A stretch of 25,233 nucleotides of DNA, taken from NCBI RefSeq assembly GCF_937959485.1, contig NZ_CALGPY010000001.1:1-25233 (forward strand), given 5' to 3'. Position 1 is the first letter of the stretch, and the number at the start of each line of letters is the position of its first letter. The DNA is from an uncultured Campylobacter sp. Lineage in GTDB: Bacteria; Campylobacterota; Campylobacteria; Campylobacterales; Campylobacteraceae. This document shows positions 6,916 to 14,399 of this stretch, in pieces. Under the pieces are notes generated by a model that was not told the DNA's origin, did no database searches, and saw only the letters and a list, made by a program, of their open reading frames with translations. Position numbers and translations under genes: made by a program.

Positions 6916-8333
6916 TATTTAAGCTCCTTTAGCGTGCCGTTTTCATCTACATAGCGCTCGGGGTGCGCGGTGAAGGCGTTTGCATTCGCTTCGCTTTCGA
7001 AAAAGTAGGTGCGTCCGTAGTAAAGATAGCTAAATTTAGAGGTGTTTAAAATTTCTTTTCTACTGACCGGATCGATCACCTTTTTATCCACAATCTCCGA
7101 GAAATAGGACGCGCCATCTTCGATCGTCTTAAGCGCGATGACGATATTTTGCCCCTCTAGCTTATAATCCAGCGGGATCGGGTTGCAGCCGCCCAGCTTG
7201 CCGACGCTCGGCAAAAATATACGCACGTTGCAAGCGATGCAGATGAGCTCGTCGCCTTTTTTGATATAGCCCATATCGCCGCAGATCGAGCACGCGTCAA
7301 AAACCGCGACCGGGGCAAATTTGTCCGTGAAGCGGTTTAGTAGAAAAAATCTAACCTTATGCCCGTCGTCGGTAACGTAGGCAAAGCGGTGCAGCTTGCC
7401 ATCTTTTACGATGTTTGCATCGATTATGAATTCCGCGCCTTGCGGCTCGATGATCTTAGGTTCATCGATCGTAGGCGGTTTTGAGGCGACCAAGATATAA
7501 TAAAGCCCCAAAAAGCTGATTAAAATCCCAAGCGATAAGATCAGGCTAAAATCTCTAAAAATGGCAAATCTGCCCGCTTTAACTTCTCTAAATTTTATAA
7601 TGTCCGCTTCGCGAGGCACTCGACTTGGCGCACGAAATGCCGTAAGTAGCGCAATTAGCGCGGCTATAAGGCAAAGAGCTAGCGTCAGATAGGAGTTATT
7701 GTAGTGGATGATTTTAGCGATGACGCTTAGAAACTCGGACGAGCCGATCGCGTTTGAAAGCCCTTCAAAACCCTTCGCAGCTAGTGCTTTGGGCGCGTCT
7801 GCCTGGCGCAGATCAAGGCCTAAAAAGCCGATTTTAGCGATAAAGGCAAACGCCCACACGATGACGAATGACGCTAGCTTTGCGCCTCTGCTTGCGCGCG
7901 CTAGAGCTGAGCGATAAATAAAATAGAATAAAATTAGCGCCAGCGCACCTAAAACCGCCATGAAGAGGTTGGTTAGGCTGAAGCTGTCCAATAGCTCGCC
8001 GGAGAAAATTTTAAAATTCATCCCTATGAAGCGGTATTCAAATCCATACGCGCAACCAAGAGCAAAAATAACTATAGCGGTAAGATAGAATCGCTTAAAC
8101 TTAAACGCAAACAGCAGCGCGAGCAGCGCTAAAAGTGCGAGCGCATCAAATACGATCTTGCCCGTATCGGCGTTTGCCGAGCGCGCAAATGCGCTAAAGC
8201 ACAGCGCCCCGAATGCAGCTCCTAAAAGCGCGGGCAAAAACGATGCGCTGATAAAGCGCCTGCCGCCCAGATACGCGCTTAAAAACGCGAGCGGAAATAG
8301 AGCCAAGCTAACGTGATAAAAAAATATCGTCAT
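6915..8333 (-). CDS. Polytopic Fe-S (DUF2318-type) membrane protein with YHS-like C-terminus
   Basis: 472-aa protein: about eight to nine hydrophobic segments in the first 280 residues, then a periplasmic-looking domain with C-S-I-C, C-I-A-C and a further G-G-C between about residues 345 and 380, as in DUF2318 proteins of FTR1/P19 loci (C. jejuni Cj1660). The last 60 residues (D-P-V-S-R-K-E-I, then Y-Y-G-R-T-Y-F-F-E-S-E and H-P-E-R-Y-V) read as a YHS-type metal-binding domain. The family is thought to move electrons or bind metal for iron uptake; that role is inference here. A GAGG lies upstream of the ATG. Unlike the rest of the operon it is separated from its upstream neighbour p19 by 416 bases full of inverted repeats, so its level may be set separately. 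Confidence 0.85.
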   Translation of the reverse strand: MTIFFYHVSLALFPLAFLSAYLGGRRFISASFLPALLGAAFGALCFSAFARSANADTGKIVFDALALLALLALLFAFKFKRFYLTAIVIFALGCAYGFEYRFIGMNFKIFSGELLDSFSLTNLFMAVLGALALILFYFIYRSALARASRGAKLASFVIVWAFAFIAKIGFLGLDLRQADAPKALAAKGFEGLSNAIGSSEFLSVIAKIIHYNNSYLTLALCLIAALIALLTAFRAPSRVPREADIIKFREVKAGRFAIFRDFSLILSLGILISFLGLYYILVASKPPTIDEPKIIEPQGAEFIIDANIVKDGKLHRFAYVTDDGHKVRFFLLNRFTDKFAPVAVFDACSICGDMGYIKKGDELICIACNVRIFLPSVGKLGGCNPIPLDYKLEGQNIVIALKTIEDGASYFSEIVDKKVIDPVSRKEILNTSKFSYLYYGRTYFFESEANANAFTAHPERYVDENGTLKELK

Positions 8334-8569
8334 TAAAAATCCTCATCGAGCCTAATGCGCGTAAATCGCCTATAATCGCTTAAATTTTAAAATTTTAAAA
8401 CCTACGCCATTTTGTAAATTTTAAAATTTTAAATCCACTCGCAAAAAAGTTCGCAACGGCAAGAGCCACCCGCAAAGAGAAATTTCGCCTCGCTTTTGTT
8501 TTGGTTTTGTCTCGTCCTTGCAGCGCGCTAAATTTTAAAATTTTAATTCTCTTGAAATTTTAAAATCTT

Positions 8570-8635
8570 GCCGCAGCTAAAAAGATTCGTAAGCTTAAAC
8601 GCATTAAAGCAAAAACGACGCGCTTTAGCTGCGGC
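8570..8635 (-). other. 12-bp inverted repeat with 42-base loop
   Basis: GCCGCAGCTAAA (8570-8581) is exactly complementary to TTTAGCTGCGGC (8624-8635). In the minus-strand transcript it directly follows the 8639-8671 hairpin and lies about 240 bases before the Fe-S membrane protein start. It could be part of a folded RNA element. Confidence 0.5.
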
Positions 8636-8638
8636 GTA

Positions 8639-8671
8639 GCGGTTAAATTTAAACGGGCTAAATTTAACCGC
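8639..8671 (-). other. Perfect 13-bp stem with 7-base loop
   Basis: GCGGTTAAATTTA (8639-8651) pairs exactly with TAAATTTAACCGC (8659-8671) around the loop AACGGGC. The stem has no U-run after it on the minus strand. It is a strong hairpin candidate in the operon mRNA; a protein-binding palindrome is an alternative. Confidence 0.6.
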
Positions 8672-8710
8672 CTTAAATTTAAAGTGTGCGGCTAAACCCG
8701 ATACCGCTAG

Positions 8711-8740
8711 GACTCCGCCGAAAACAGACTCGGCGGAGCC
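8711..8740 (-). terminator. GC-rich hairpin after p19, possible attenuator
   Basis: CTCCGCCG (8713-8720) pairs with CGGCGGAG (8731-8738), with an outer G-C pair after one mismatch and a 10-base loop. It begins ten bases after the p19 stop codon. The minus-strand sequence after it is not T-rich, so it is better seen as an attenuator or 3'-end protector than a full terminator. Confidence 0.5.
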
Positions 8741-8749
8741 ATCTATGAT

Positions 8750-9271
8750 TTACTCTTTAGGAGCGCCTGTGTATTGGAAGGTGTATTTAACCGAGAACGG
8801 CTCCCACCATTTGCCTACGCCGGTCGCTTTGTCTGCGTGGCGACCAAATCCGTTGGCGCTTGGATTTTCGATGTTATAGGTTAGCTCGTAGTTGCCTACA
8901 CCGTTTACCATCTTGATATTGGCGCCGTAGTGAGGGCCGTCGCTAGCTACCATCGGCATGAAATTTCCCTTTTGAATCTTGCCGGTATCTAGGTTTTTAA
9001 GCACGTAAGCTATTTTTAGATAAGGGATCCATTCGCCCTCGCCAAATCCATTTGCGTTGCCTTTGATAGCGTGGATATCCGCCTCAAGGTGGATGTCCGC
9101 CTTGCTAGGAGCTAGATCGATGCCTTTAGGCTCCATATCGATAGGCTGAAGATACACAGCAGCGATCTCCATTCCATTTTGCTCAATCGGCTCGCCGATC
9201 GGATGCTCTCCCGCCATTGCTATAACAGAGGCTAGGCTTAGTGCCAACATACCTGAAAAAATCTTTTTCAT
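8750..9271 (-). CDS. p19: P19 periplasmic iron-uptake protein
   Basis: 173-aa periplasmic protein of the P19/Tp34/FetP family, which binds copper and iron and works with an FTR1-type permease. A signal peptide (M-K-K-I-F, hydrophobic core, A-M-A then G-E-H-P) precedes a mature domain with the family's metal-site elements: an M-E pair near residues 34-35, D-I-H-L-E-A-D-I-H, the M-V-A-S-D-G-P-H-Y-G segment and F-G-R-H-A-D-K. The length matches C. jejuni P19 (Cj1659). It lies 11 bases after the permease gene with a strong AAGGAGAG before the ATG. The operon is Fur-regulated in C. jejuni; I could not find a convincing Fur box here. A hairpin follows the stop. Confidence 0.95.
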   Translation of the reverse strand: MKKIFSGMLALSLASVIAMAGEHPIGEPIEQNGMEIAAVYLQPIDMEPKGIDLAPSKADIHLEADIHAIKGNANGFGEGEWIPYLKIAYVLKNLDTGKIQKGNFMPMVASDGPHYGANIKMVNGVGNYELTYNIENPSANGFGRHADKATGVGKWWEPFSVKYTFQYTGAPKE

Positions 9272-9282
9272 CTTTTCTCTCC

Positions 9283-11217
9283 TTATTGAGATTTGTTTTT
9301 TTGCTTATTTTTTAAGATTAAAATTCCTACGACTAGAAGCACGATCATCACTGCTTGCGGCACGAGGCTCTGGACGTAAGGATAAAATCCGATCCACGTA
9401 ATCGTTGGAAGCCCGTCTATTACCGTAGGCACGAATACCTTGCCCTCGACTAGCTCCATCACGCCCTTGCCCACAAATACGACGGACATATAAAATATGA
9501 TGACCGATGTAGCGATGAAAAATGGCTTGATAGCGATTTTAAGCGAGAATTTTTTGATAACGATATAAACTATAATAAGAGCCGCCAGACCCGCTACAAA
9601 GCCCGCTGCTACCATGCTGGTAGCTGCCGGACTTTTAGCATCGAAAAGTAGTGCCAGATAAAATAGCACCGTCTCTGCGCCCTCACGATAAACCGCCAAA
9701 AATACCGTCCACCAAAGCATCTTGCTATCGCCAGAACTTAGGCTGTTTGAAATTTGACCTTGGATATAGGCGCTCCACTTTTTGGAGCTTGCATTCGAAA
9801 GAAGCCAAAAGCCCACATAAAATAGCAGAACTACGGCGATTAACATCACCGCGCCCTCCATCACTTCGCGCGTTTGCCCTGCATTTTCGCTACCAAAGAT
9901 ATAATTCAGCCCGTAAGCCGTAGCGATACTTAGCACAACCGCGACGCCAAGAGCGCTGTAAACGATATTTAGGTGCTTTGAGTTGCCGGATTTTATAAGT
10001 AGAGCGATGACTGCAGCTACGATGATGAGCGCTTCAAATCCTTCACGCAAGATGATGATAAACGCGTATAAAAATAGATCCCAGTTGCTTGATTTCTTCG
10101 TTAGCTCTAGGCTTTGGGTAAGCTGATCAAATAGCTTATTTTGCGCCACTACGATCTGCTCTTTGGAAGCGCCCGCGCGCATAAGAGCTGAAATTTTATT
10201 AAAGCTTGCTTCGGTGTCTAGCTTGAGCTGTGTGTCTTTGGCACCGACGATATTTTCCATGCCGCTCTCTTCGTATTCATCAAAGTAGATATTGCCACTT
10301 TCGTCAATCGCGTCATCAACCTTGCCGCTCTCGTAAAGCTGCAAAACCTTAGCCATTTTGTCTTTGATATTTTGTACAATCGGCGTAAAATCCTTGCCCT
10401 CATCCTCACTAGTATCACTTTGTGCTAACGCAGTCTGCGGCGCTATGGAGTAGCTTTCTTGCGGCAAATCATTTACGGCTTTTAATGCTAGATTATCTAG
10501 GGCGTTTATCGCCTCGTCAAATTTTGATTTGTCCGTATCCGCATCCTCGCGCAAGAGATTTCCGATGATCTGCTGGATTGATTGATCGGTTTGAGACGAG
10601 ACATATTTTCGTACCGCCTCTTCTAGACGTTCGTTGCGGTAGATATCAAATTTTGCGCGATTTAGCGCAGCTTTTAGCGCAGCAGTGTCTTTTTTATCAA
10701 ACGCAGCTTTAGCGTTATCCAGCTCAGTTTTAAATTCCGTATAGACGCTCATCCAAGGCGAAGTTGTACCGGATGCTGCGGAATTCCCGCCTGAGGCTGG
10801 CGCAGAAGTGCTGCCGTCGCCTCCGTCTTGATACTCGGCTACGAGACGATGACCAGATTCGATCGCAGGCAGAACCTCGTCAATCTCGCGATTTAGATTA
10901 TCGATCATCGCTTGGATCTCATTTAGGGGCTTTTCGGCTTTGATCGCTTTACGGATATCGCCGAATTGCTTCTCCATATCGTAGGATTTTTTCTGTCCTA
11001 AATTTATGCGGATACCAGCTTCTAGATTTTCAAAATGCCCAAAATACGCCTCTTGAGTTATCTTTCTAGCCTCAGAATTATTACCATCGACATAAAGCTT
11101 GATCGCTTGAGCGAATTTCTCTTTTATCGTCGCTGCTTCCGCGCGATAATCCGTATCCGCAAAAAGCATAGCAAGCGGAAAAATTAGAGCTAAAACCGCA
11201 AATTTAAAAAATTTCAT
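9283..11217 (-). CDS. FTR1-family iron permease with large periplasmic N-terminal domain (Cj1658 position)
   Basis: 644-aa first gene of the P19 iron operon. A signal peptide (cleavage after L-F-A) leads a periplasmic region of about 350 residues with two related helical repeats (K-E-K-F-A-Q-A-I-K-L-Y near residue 35 and K-D-K-M-A-K-V-L-Q-L-Y near 290). Then come about seven membrane segments with the two FTR1 iron-binding motifs R-E-G-F-E-A-L-I (about 390-397) and R-E-G-A-E-T-V (about 510-516). The protein should carry iron across the inner membrane with P19 as its periplasmic partner. A Gly/Ser/Ala-rich linker around residues 130-150 joins subdomains. A TATAAT promoter lies about 50 bases upstream, and the preceding pet operon ends in a terminator, so this starts a transcription unit. 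Confidence 0.93.
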   Translation of the reverse strand: MKFFKFAVLALIFPLAMLFADTDYRAEAATIKEKFAQAIKLYVDGNNSEARKITQEAYFGHFENLEAGIRINLGQKKSYDMEKQFGDIRKAIKAEKPLNEIQAMIDNLNREIDEVLPAIESGHRLVAEYQDGGDGSTSAPASGGNSAASGTTSPWMSVYTEFKTELDNAKAAFDKKDTAALKAALNRAKFDIYRNERLEEAVRKYVSSQTDQSIQQIIGNLLREDADTDKSKFDEAINALDNLALKAVNDLPQESYSIAPQTALAQSDTSEDEGKDFTPIVQNIKDKMAKVLQLYESGKVDDAIDESGNIYFDEYEESGMENIVGAKDTQLKLDTEASFNKISALMRAGASKEQIVVAQNKLFDQLTQSLELTKKSSNWDLFLYAFIIILREGFEALIIVAAVIALLIKSGNSKHLNIVYSALGVAVVLSIATAYGLNYIFGSENAGQTREVMEGAVMLIAVVLLFYVGFWLLSNASSKKWSAYIQGQISNSLSSGDSKMLWWTVFLAVYREGAETVLFYLALLFDAKSPAATSMVAAGFVAGLAALIIVYIVIKKFSLKIAIKPFFIATSVIIFYMSVVFVGKGVMELVEGKVFVPTVIDGLPTITWIGFYPYVQSLVPQAVMIVLLVVGILILKNKQKNKSQ

Positions 11218-11268
11218 CTGAACCTTCTTGAGTTAAATTCATACATTAAATTTCAAAATCGAGCGGCA

Positions 11269-11300
11269 ATTATATGTAGAAAAATCTTAAAAAGTAATAA
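11269..11300 (-). promoter_or_regulatory. Sigma-70-type promoter of the FTR1/P19 operon
   Basis: On the minus strand TATAAT occupies 11274-11269, preceded by A/T-rich sequence with repeated T runs and no classical -35, the usual Campylobacter pattern. The start of transcription would be near 11262, leaving a leader of about 45 bases. A lone TTATCAT half-site lies upstream at about 11310-11316, not enough to call a Fur box. Confidence 0.6.
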
Positions 11301-11400
11301 AAAAAGCGGTTATCATAAAGAACGAAAGCGGCTAAATTCTCAATTGCAAGAGCTTTTTGATAGATAGAATTTAATAGAATTTAGGATATGGCGGAATTTT

Positions 11401-11429
11401 AAAAGGCAGTCGGATTTTGCTCCGACTGC
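11401..11429 (-). terminator. Intrinsic terminator of petABC
   Basis: GCAGTCGGA (11406-11414) pairs exactly with TCCGACTGC (11421-11429) around a six-base loop, and the minus-strand transcript then reads CCTTTT. It starts eight bases after the petC stop and separates the pet operon from the iron operon. A short T-run on the other side means it could act on both strands. Confidence 0.85.
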
Positions 11430-11436
11430 TAAAATT

Positions 11437-12540
11437 TTAATGAAGTTTCGACCAAATTTTACTTTTCCAAAGACCTGCAAAAACAGAAAGTATCAAGAAA
11501 TAGATCATAATATTTATGGTCGTAGCTTCACGCTCGGCTTTTTTGCTATCGCCTACGTCAGCTAGATACTCCACGACCTTGGCTTCAGCGTTTTCGTTCA
11601 AGCCTACGCGCGGCATCGAAGTGCCTGGAAGCTTCTTTTGCGTATCATTGATAAACTCGTGCAGATAGTTGGCGCCCTTAGAACGGATCATCATCGAAAG
11701 ATCAGGAGGCGTCGAGCCCATATATGCAGCCAAGCTAGCCTTATCGCTGGATGCAAAGAGCTTATCATATTTGACGTCGTGACATCTTAAACAAGCATCC
11801 TCAAAAACTGCCTTGCTTAAAAGGAATTTTTTCTGCGCTTCATTTAGTTCAGTGCCTTGCTTGATATCGCTAGCAGCAGCCTCAGAGGCGATTAGCTTAT
11901 CCTCGCTAGGAGCGAGCGATTTTAGATAGGCTACGATATCGGCGATCTCTTGATTTAGATCACCGCCTGCACCGAAAAATCCAGGCATCGGAAAAGGTTT
12001 TTCGTCGCCAAATTTCTGATCTAGCTTAAGAGCCATGATCGGATCTTTGATGAGCGCAGCTAAGAATTTATCGGTGTATAGATAGCCTGCACTGCTAAGA
12101 TCCGGAGGATTGACGCCGTATGCGGCACTAGCGCTTGCCGCGTCCATAGGAGCGGGGATATTTGCACTTTTTACTCCATGACATGCGGTGCAGCCTGCAT
12201 TTGTAAAGGTTTCAGCGCCGCGTACGGCATCGCCTTTGCTAAGATCGATTTTATTTATCTCATCCCAAAAAAGCACCGTTTTATCTTGTTGCTCTTTCGC
12301 ACTGGCTAGGGCTTTTTTAGAATTTTTTATCATCGTCTCATCTCCGCCCTTTTCTGCTGCGGCCAAAGCGCTTTCTGCTGCGGCTACGTTATGCGCGGCC
12401 AAAGCCGTATCGCCTGCTGCAAAATCGTAATTTACCGGATCGGTGTGCGGACTGAGCTTAGTATGAGCATAAGGCTCGATAAACCAGTATAAAATTCCCA
12501 CACAAAAAAGTACCAAGATTAGGGTTCTTATCTCTTTCAT
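11437..12540 (-). CDS. petC: Di-haem cytochrome c subunit of the bc1 complex
   Basis: 367-aa membrane-anchored di-haem cytochrome c that takes electrons from the Rieske protein in the quinol-cytochrome c reductase. Haem motifs are C-T-A-C-H (residues 117-121) and C-L-R-C-H (250-254); likely axial Met ligands lie in F-P-M-P-G and T-S-M-P-R-V. There is an N-terminal membrane anchor (about 6-22) and a second membrane segment at the C-terminus (about 345-362). Between residues 40 and 90 lies an Ala/Lys-rich helical, coiled-coil-like stretch. Two haems replace the single-haem cytochrome c1 of mitochondria, as in other epsilonproteobacteria (C. jejuni Cj1184c). It starts two bases after petB and needs CcsBA for haem attachment. 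Confidence 0.95.
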   Translation of the reverse strand: MKEIRTLILVLFCVGILYWFIEPYAHTKLSPHTDPVNYDFAAGDTALAAHNVAAAESALAAAEKGGDETMIKNSKKALASAKEQQDKTVLFWDEINKIDLSKGDAVRGAETFTNAGCTACHGVKSANIPAPMDAASASAAYGVNPPDLSSAGYLYTDKFLAALIKDPIMALKLDQKFGDEKPFPMPGFFGAGGDLNQEIADIVAYLKSLAPSEDKLIASEAAASDIKQGTELNEAQKKFLLSKAVFEDACLRCHDVKYDKLFASSDKASLAAYMGSTPPDLSMMIRSKGANYLHEFINDTQKKLPGTSMPRVGLNENAEAKVVEYLADVGDSKKAEREATTINIMIYFLILSVFAGLWKSKIWSKLH

Positions 12541-12542
12541 GA

Positions 12543-13802
12543 CTAGACCCTCTTTCTTTCTGCGATTGTAATTAACGGAAGCACTACGACGAGCAATCCG
12601 ATATAGATGATTGATAAAGCAAAGCCCCAGTATTTATTTTCGATACCAAGCTCCGCGCCGTCTGCAGGGAGCTTGCCAAAAAGGCTAAGCAGGATCATGT
12701 CGATCACTAAGACCCAGAACCAAATGAAAAATGCCTTGTTTTTGTGTGCGGGCGCCACTACGCTGCTGCGATCAAATAACGGGATAAAAAACAGCGAAAC
12801 TCCAGCGAAGGCAAAGGCGATAAGTCCGATGTCGGCGGCCTTAAGCGGTCCTACATCAAAGTAAAATCCGCGCAAAATTTCATACTCCCAAAGGAAGTAC
12901 CACTCCGGATAGATATGCGTCGGGGTTTTGAGGCTGTTTGCCGGCTCGAAATTTATCGGATCCATCGCAAAATCGAAGTGAAAGCCGACCAAATAAAAGA
13001 AAAATATCATAAAGATACTGACATAGAAAAAATCCTTCGCCAAAAAGCCCGGCCAAAACGGAATTACCTTGCTTTCGCTAGTTTTGCCCTGCAGATACTT
13101 CTCGCCCTCGAGCTCAAAGTCAATCTCCTCGCCGTCTAGGTTATTTACATGCGGAAATCTAAGCGAATAAAAATGCACTGCCAGCACCGCAACCACCACG
13201 AGAGGCAGTAAGCAGACGTGAAGCATAAAAAATCGCGTTAGTGTTGGATCACTAACAGCATAATCGCCGCGAATCCATTCGACTATTGCATCGCCCACTA
13301 CTGGAATTCCGCCGAACAAATTTGTAATAACCATCGCCGCCCAGTAGCTCATCTGCCCCCACGGAAGCATATAGCCACTGAAAGCCTCAGCCGAAAAGAT
13401 GATGAAAAGTAGCATTCCGCTTACCCAAATCATCTCTCGCCCTTGCTTATACGAGCGGTAATAAATAGCTACTAAAGTATGAATGTATAATATCAAAAAT
13501 ACGACCGATGCCGATACTGCGTGGATATGACGCCATAGCCAGCCGTATTCGACCTCCTTCATAATCGTGAAATTTACGCTATCGAATGCTAAATTGACAT
13601 CTGGCTTATAATACATCACGAGCATCAAACCGCTTACGAATAAAACTATAAATAGCGTCATCAAAATAACGCCCATCGCCCAAAGGAAGCTGATATTTTT
13701 AGGAATCCAATACTCGCTTACCATCACCTTGAAAAATTTCGTTACGGCGAGCCTTTGGTCGAACCAATCCCAAACTCCCGTAGCCTTTCTGATATGTGCC
13801 AT
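12543..13802 (-). CDS. petB: Cytochrome b subunit of the bc1 complex
   Basis: 419-aa integral membrane cytochrome b with the b-haem and quinol-binding core of complex III. Seen: W-R-H-I-H and Y-I-H-T (first haem-ligand helix), M-L-H-V-C and A-V-H-F (second), the S-G-Y-M-L-P-W-G-Q-M-S-Y-W loop, and the quinol-oxidation P-E-W-Y motif in the C-terminal half. About eight to nine membrane helices. The full fused b6/IV length is present. AGGAGG lies just upstream of the ATG, nine bases after petA stops. Confidence 0.96.
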   Translation of the reverse strand: MAHIRKATGVWDWFDQRLAVTKFFKVMVSEYWIPKNISFLWAMGVILMTLFIVLFVSGLMLVMYYKPDVNLAFDSVNFTIMKEVEYGWLWRHIHAVSASVVFLILYIHTLVAIYYRSYKQGREMIWVSGMLLFIIFSAEAFSGYMLPWGQMSYWAAMVITNLFGGIPVVGDAIVEWIRGDYAVSDPTLTRFFMLHVCLLPLVVVAVLAVHFYSLRFPHVNNLDGEEIDFELEGEKYLQGKTSESKVIPFWPGFLAKDFFYVSIFMIFFFYLVGFHFDFAMDPINFEPANSLKTPTHIYPEWYFLWEYEILRGFYFDVGPLKAADIGLIAFAFAGVSLFFIPLFDRSSVVAPAHKNKAFFIWFWVLVIDMILLSLFGKLPADGAELGIENKYWGFALSIIYIGLLVVVLPLITIAERKRV

Positions 13803-13811
13803 CTGCGCCTC

Positions 13812-14318
13812 CTATGCTTTCTGCTTTAGGGCTTGGTATTCGGGGCCCTCTTCGCCTAAAACGAGTTTCGTTCCGTCGATTTTAAAGGGCGGTATATCCA
13901 TAGGACGCGGCGGCGGACCGAATACGTTTACGCCGTTAGCATCGAAAATCCCGCCGTGACATGCACAGATGAATTGTTGCGTCGATGGCTTGTAGCTAGG
14001 AATACAGCCTAAATGGGTGCAAAGGCCGATGCAAAGCGTATATCTAGCATCCCCTACGACGACATCGCGGGCATCGTTTTTAGGCATATCGGCAGTCTTT
14101 TTAAGCACGAAAATCGGCTTTTTGCGCCACTGTGTTTGATACAGCTCGCCCTCTTTGATCGGACTTAGATCTACCGTAGTGACGCCGGCAGCGCGCACGC
14201 TAGGTAGCGGATCCCACGATTTCTTCATCCCCACTAGCGCAAAAACACCACCCACAGCGGCAACTGCGCCGAAAGTAAGCCCGATAAAGCCTCGTCTATC
14301 TTGTTTTAGATCAGACAT
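13812..14318 (-). CDS. petA: Rieske iron-sulfur subunit of the bc1 complex
   Basis: 168-aa protein with a Tat-type signal anchor (D-R-R-G-F-I-G, then a hydrophobic segment to about residue 30) and a C-terminal Rieske [2Fe-2S] domain. Box 1 is C-T-H-L-G-C (100-105) and box 2 is C-A-C-H-G-G (118-123), so Cys100, His102, Cys118 and His121 should bind the cluster and Cys105-Cys120 form the disulfide. The R-R pair implies folding with its cluster in the cytoplasm before Tat export. AAAGGA lies upstream of the ATG. It is the first gene of petABC, with a promoter and an operator-like palindrome in its leader. Confidence 0.96.
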   Translation of the reverse strand: MSDLKQDRRGFIGLTFGAVAAVGGVFALVGMKKSWDPLPSVRAAGVTTVDLSPIKEGELYQTQWRKKPIFVLKKTADMPKNDARDVVVGDARYTLCIGLCTHLGCIPSYKPSTQQFICACHGGIFDANGVNVFGPPPRPMDIPPFKIDGTKLVLGEEGPEYQALKQKA

Positions 14319-14338
14319 CTTTATCCTTTCAAATTAAG

Positions 14339-14358
14339 AAATTGACAAGCGTCAATTT
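14339..14358. promoter_or_regulatory. Operator-like inverted repeat in the petA leader
   Basis: AAATTGAC (14339-14346) and GTCAATTT (14351-14358) are exactly complementary with a four-base spacer, AAGC. The core TTGAC-N4-GTCAA has the form of CRP/FNR-superfamily sites. It lies between the TATAAT box and the ribosome binding site, about 20-40 bases into the predicted transcript, where a bound protein would repress. A leader-RNA hairpin is the alternative. Confidence 0.45.
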
Positions 14359-14385
14359 TAGCCAAATAAAGATTAAATCAATATG

Positions 14386-14391
14386 ATTATA
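14386..14391 (-). promoter_or_regulatory. petA: -10 box of the petABC promoter
   Basis: TATAAT on the minus strand, preceded by CTGCT and A/T-rich DNA, lies about 70 bases before the petA start. No -35 box is obvious. It is the only good -10 match between petA and the gene-free stretch upstream. Confidence 0.5.
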
Positions 14392-14399
14392 AGCAGAAA

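Larger units (their letters stand above)
8334..8749. other. Structured intergenic region between p19 and the Fe-S membrane protein gene
   Basis: No ORF is supported. The left half (8380-8560) carries at least three exact AAATTTTAAAATTT words and near copies. The right half (8570-8740) carries three inverted repeats, listed separately. No clear T-run terminator or TATAAT promoter was seen. The region may let FTR1 and P19 be made in excess of the downstream membrane proteins by RNA processing or partial termination. Confidence 0.55.

Noticed and set aside
8382..8560. CRISPR-like array of AAATTTTAAAATTT words
   Set aside because: Words are 14 bases, palindromic, irregularly spaced and spread across the whole window, with no unique equal-length spacers and no cas genes.
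11300..11370. Possible Fur box upstream of the FTR1/P19 operon
   Set aside because: Only a lone TTATCAT half-site and a loose TTTGATAGATAG string were seen; no paired half-sites with correct spacing. Fur control is known in C. jejuni but not shown here by sequence.
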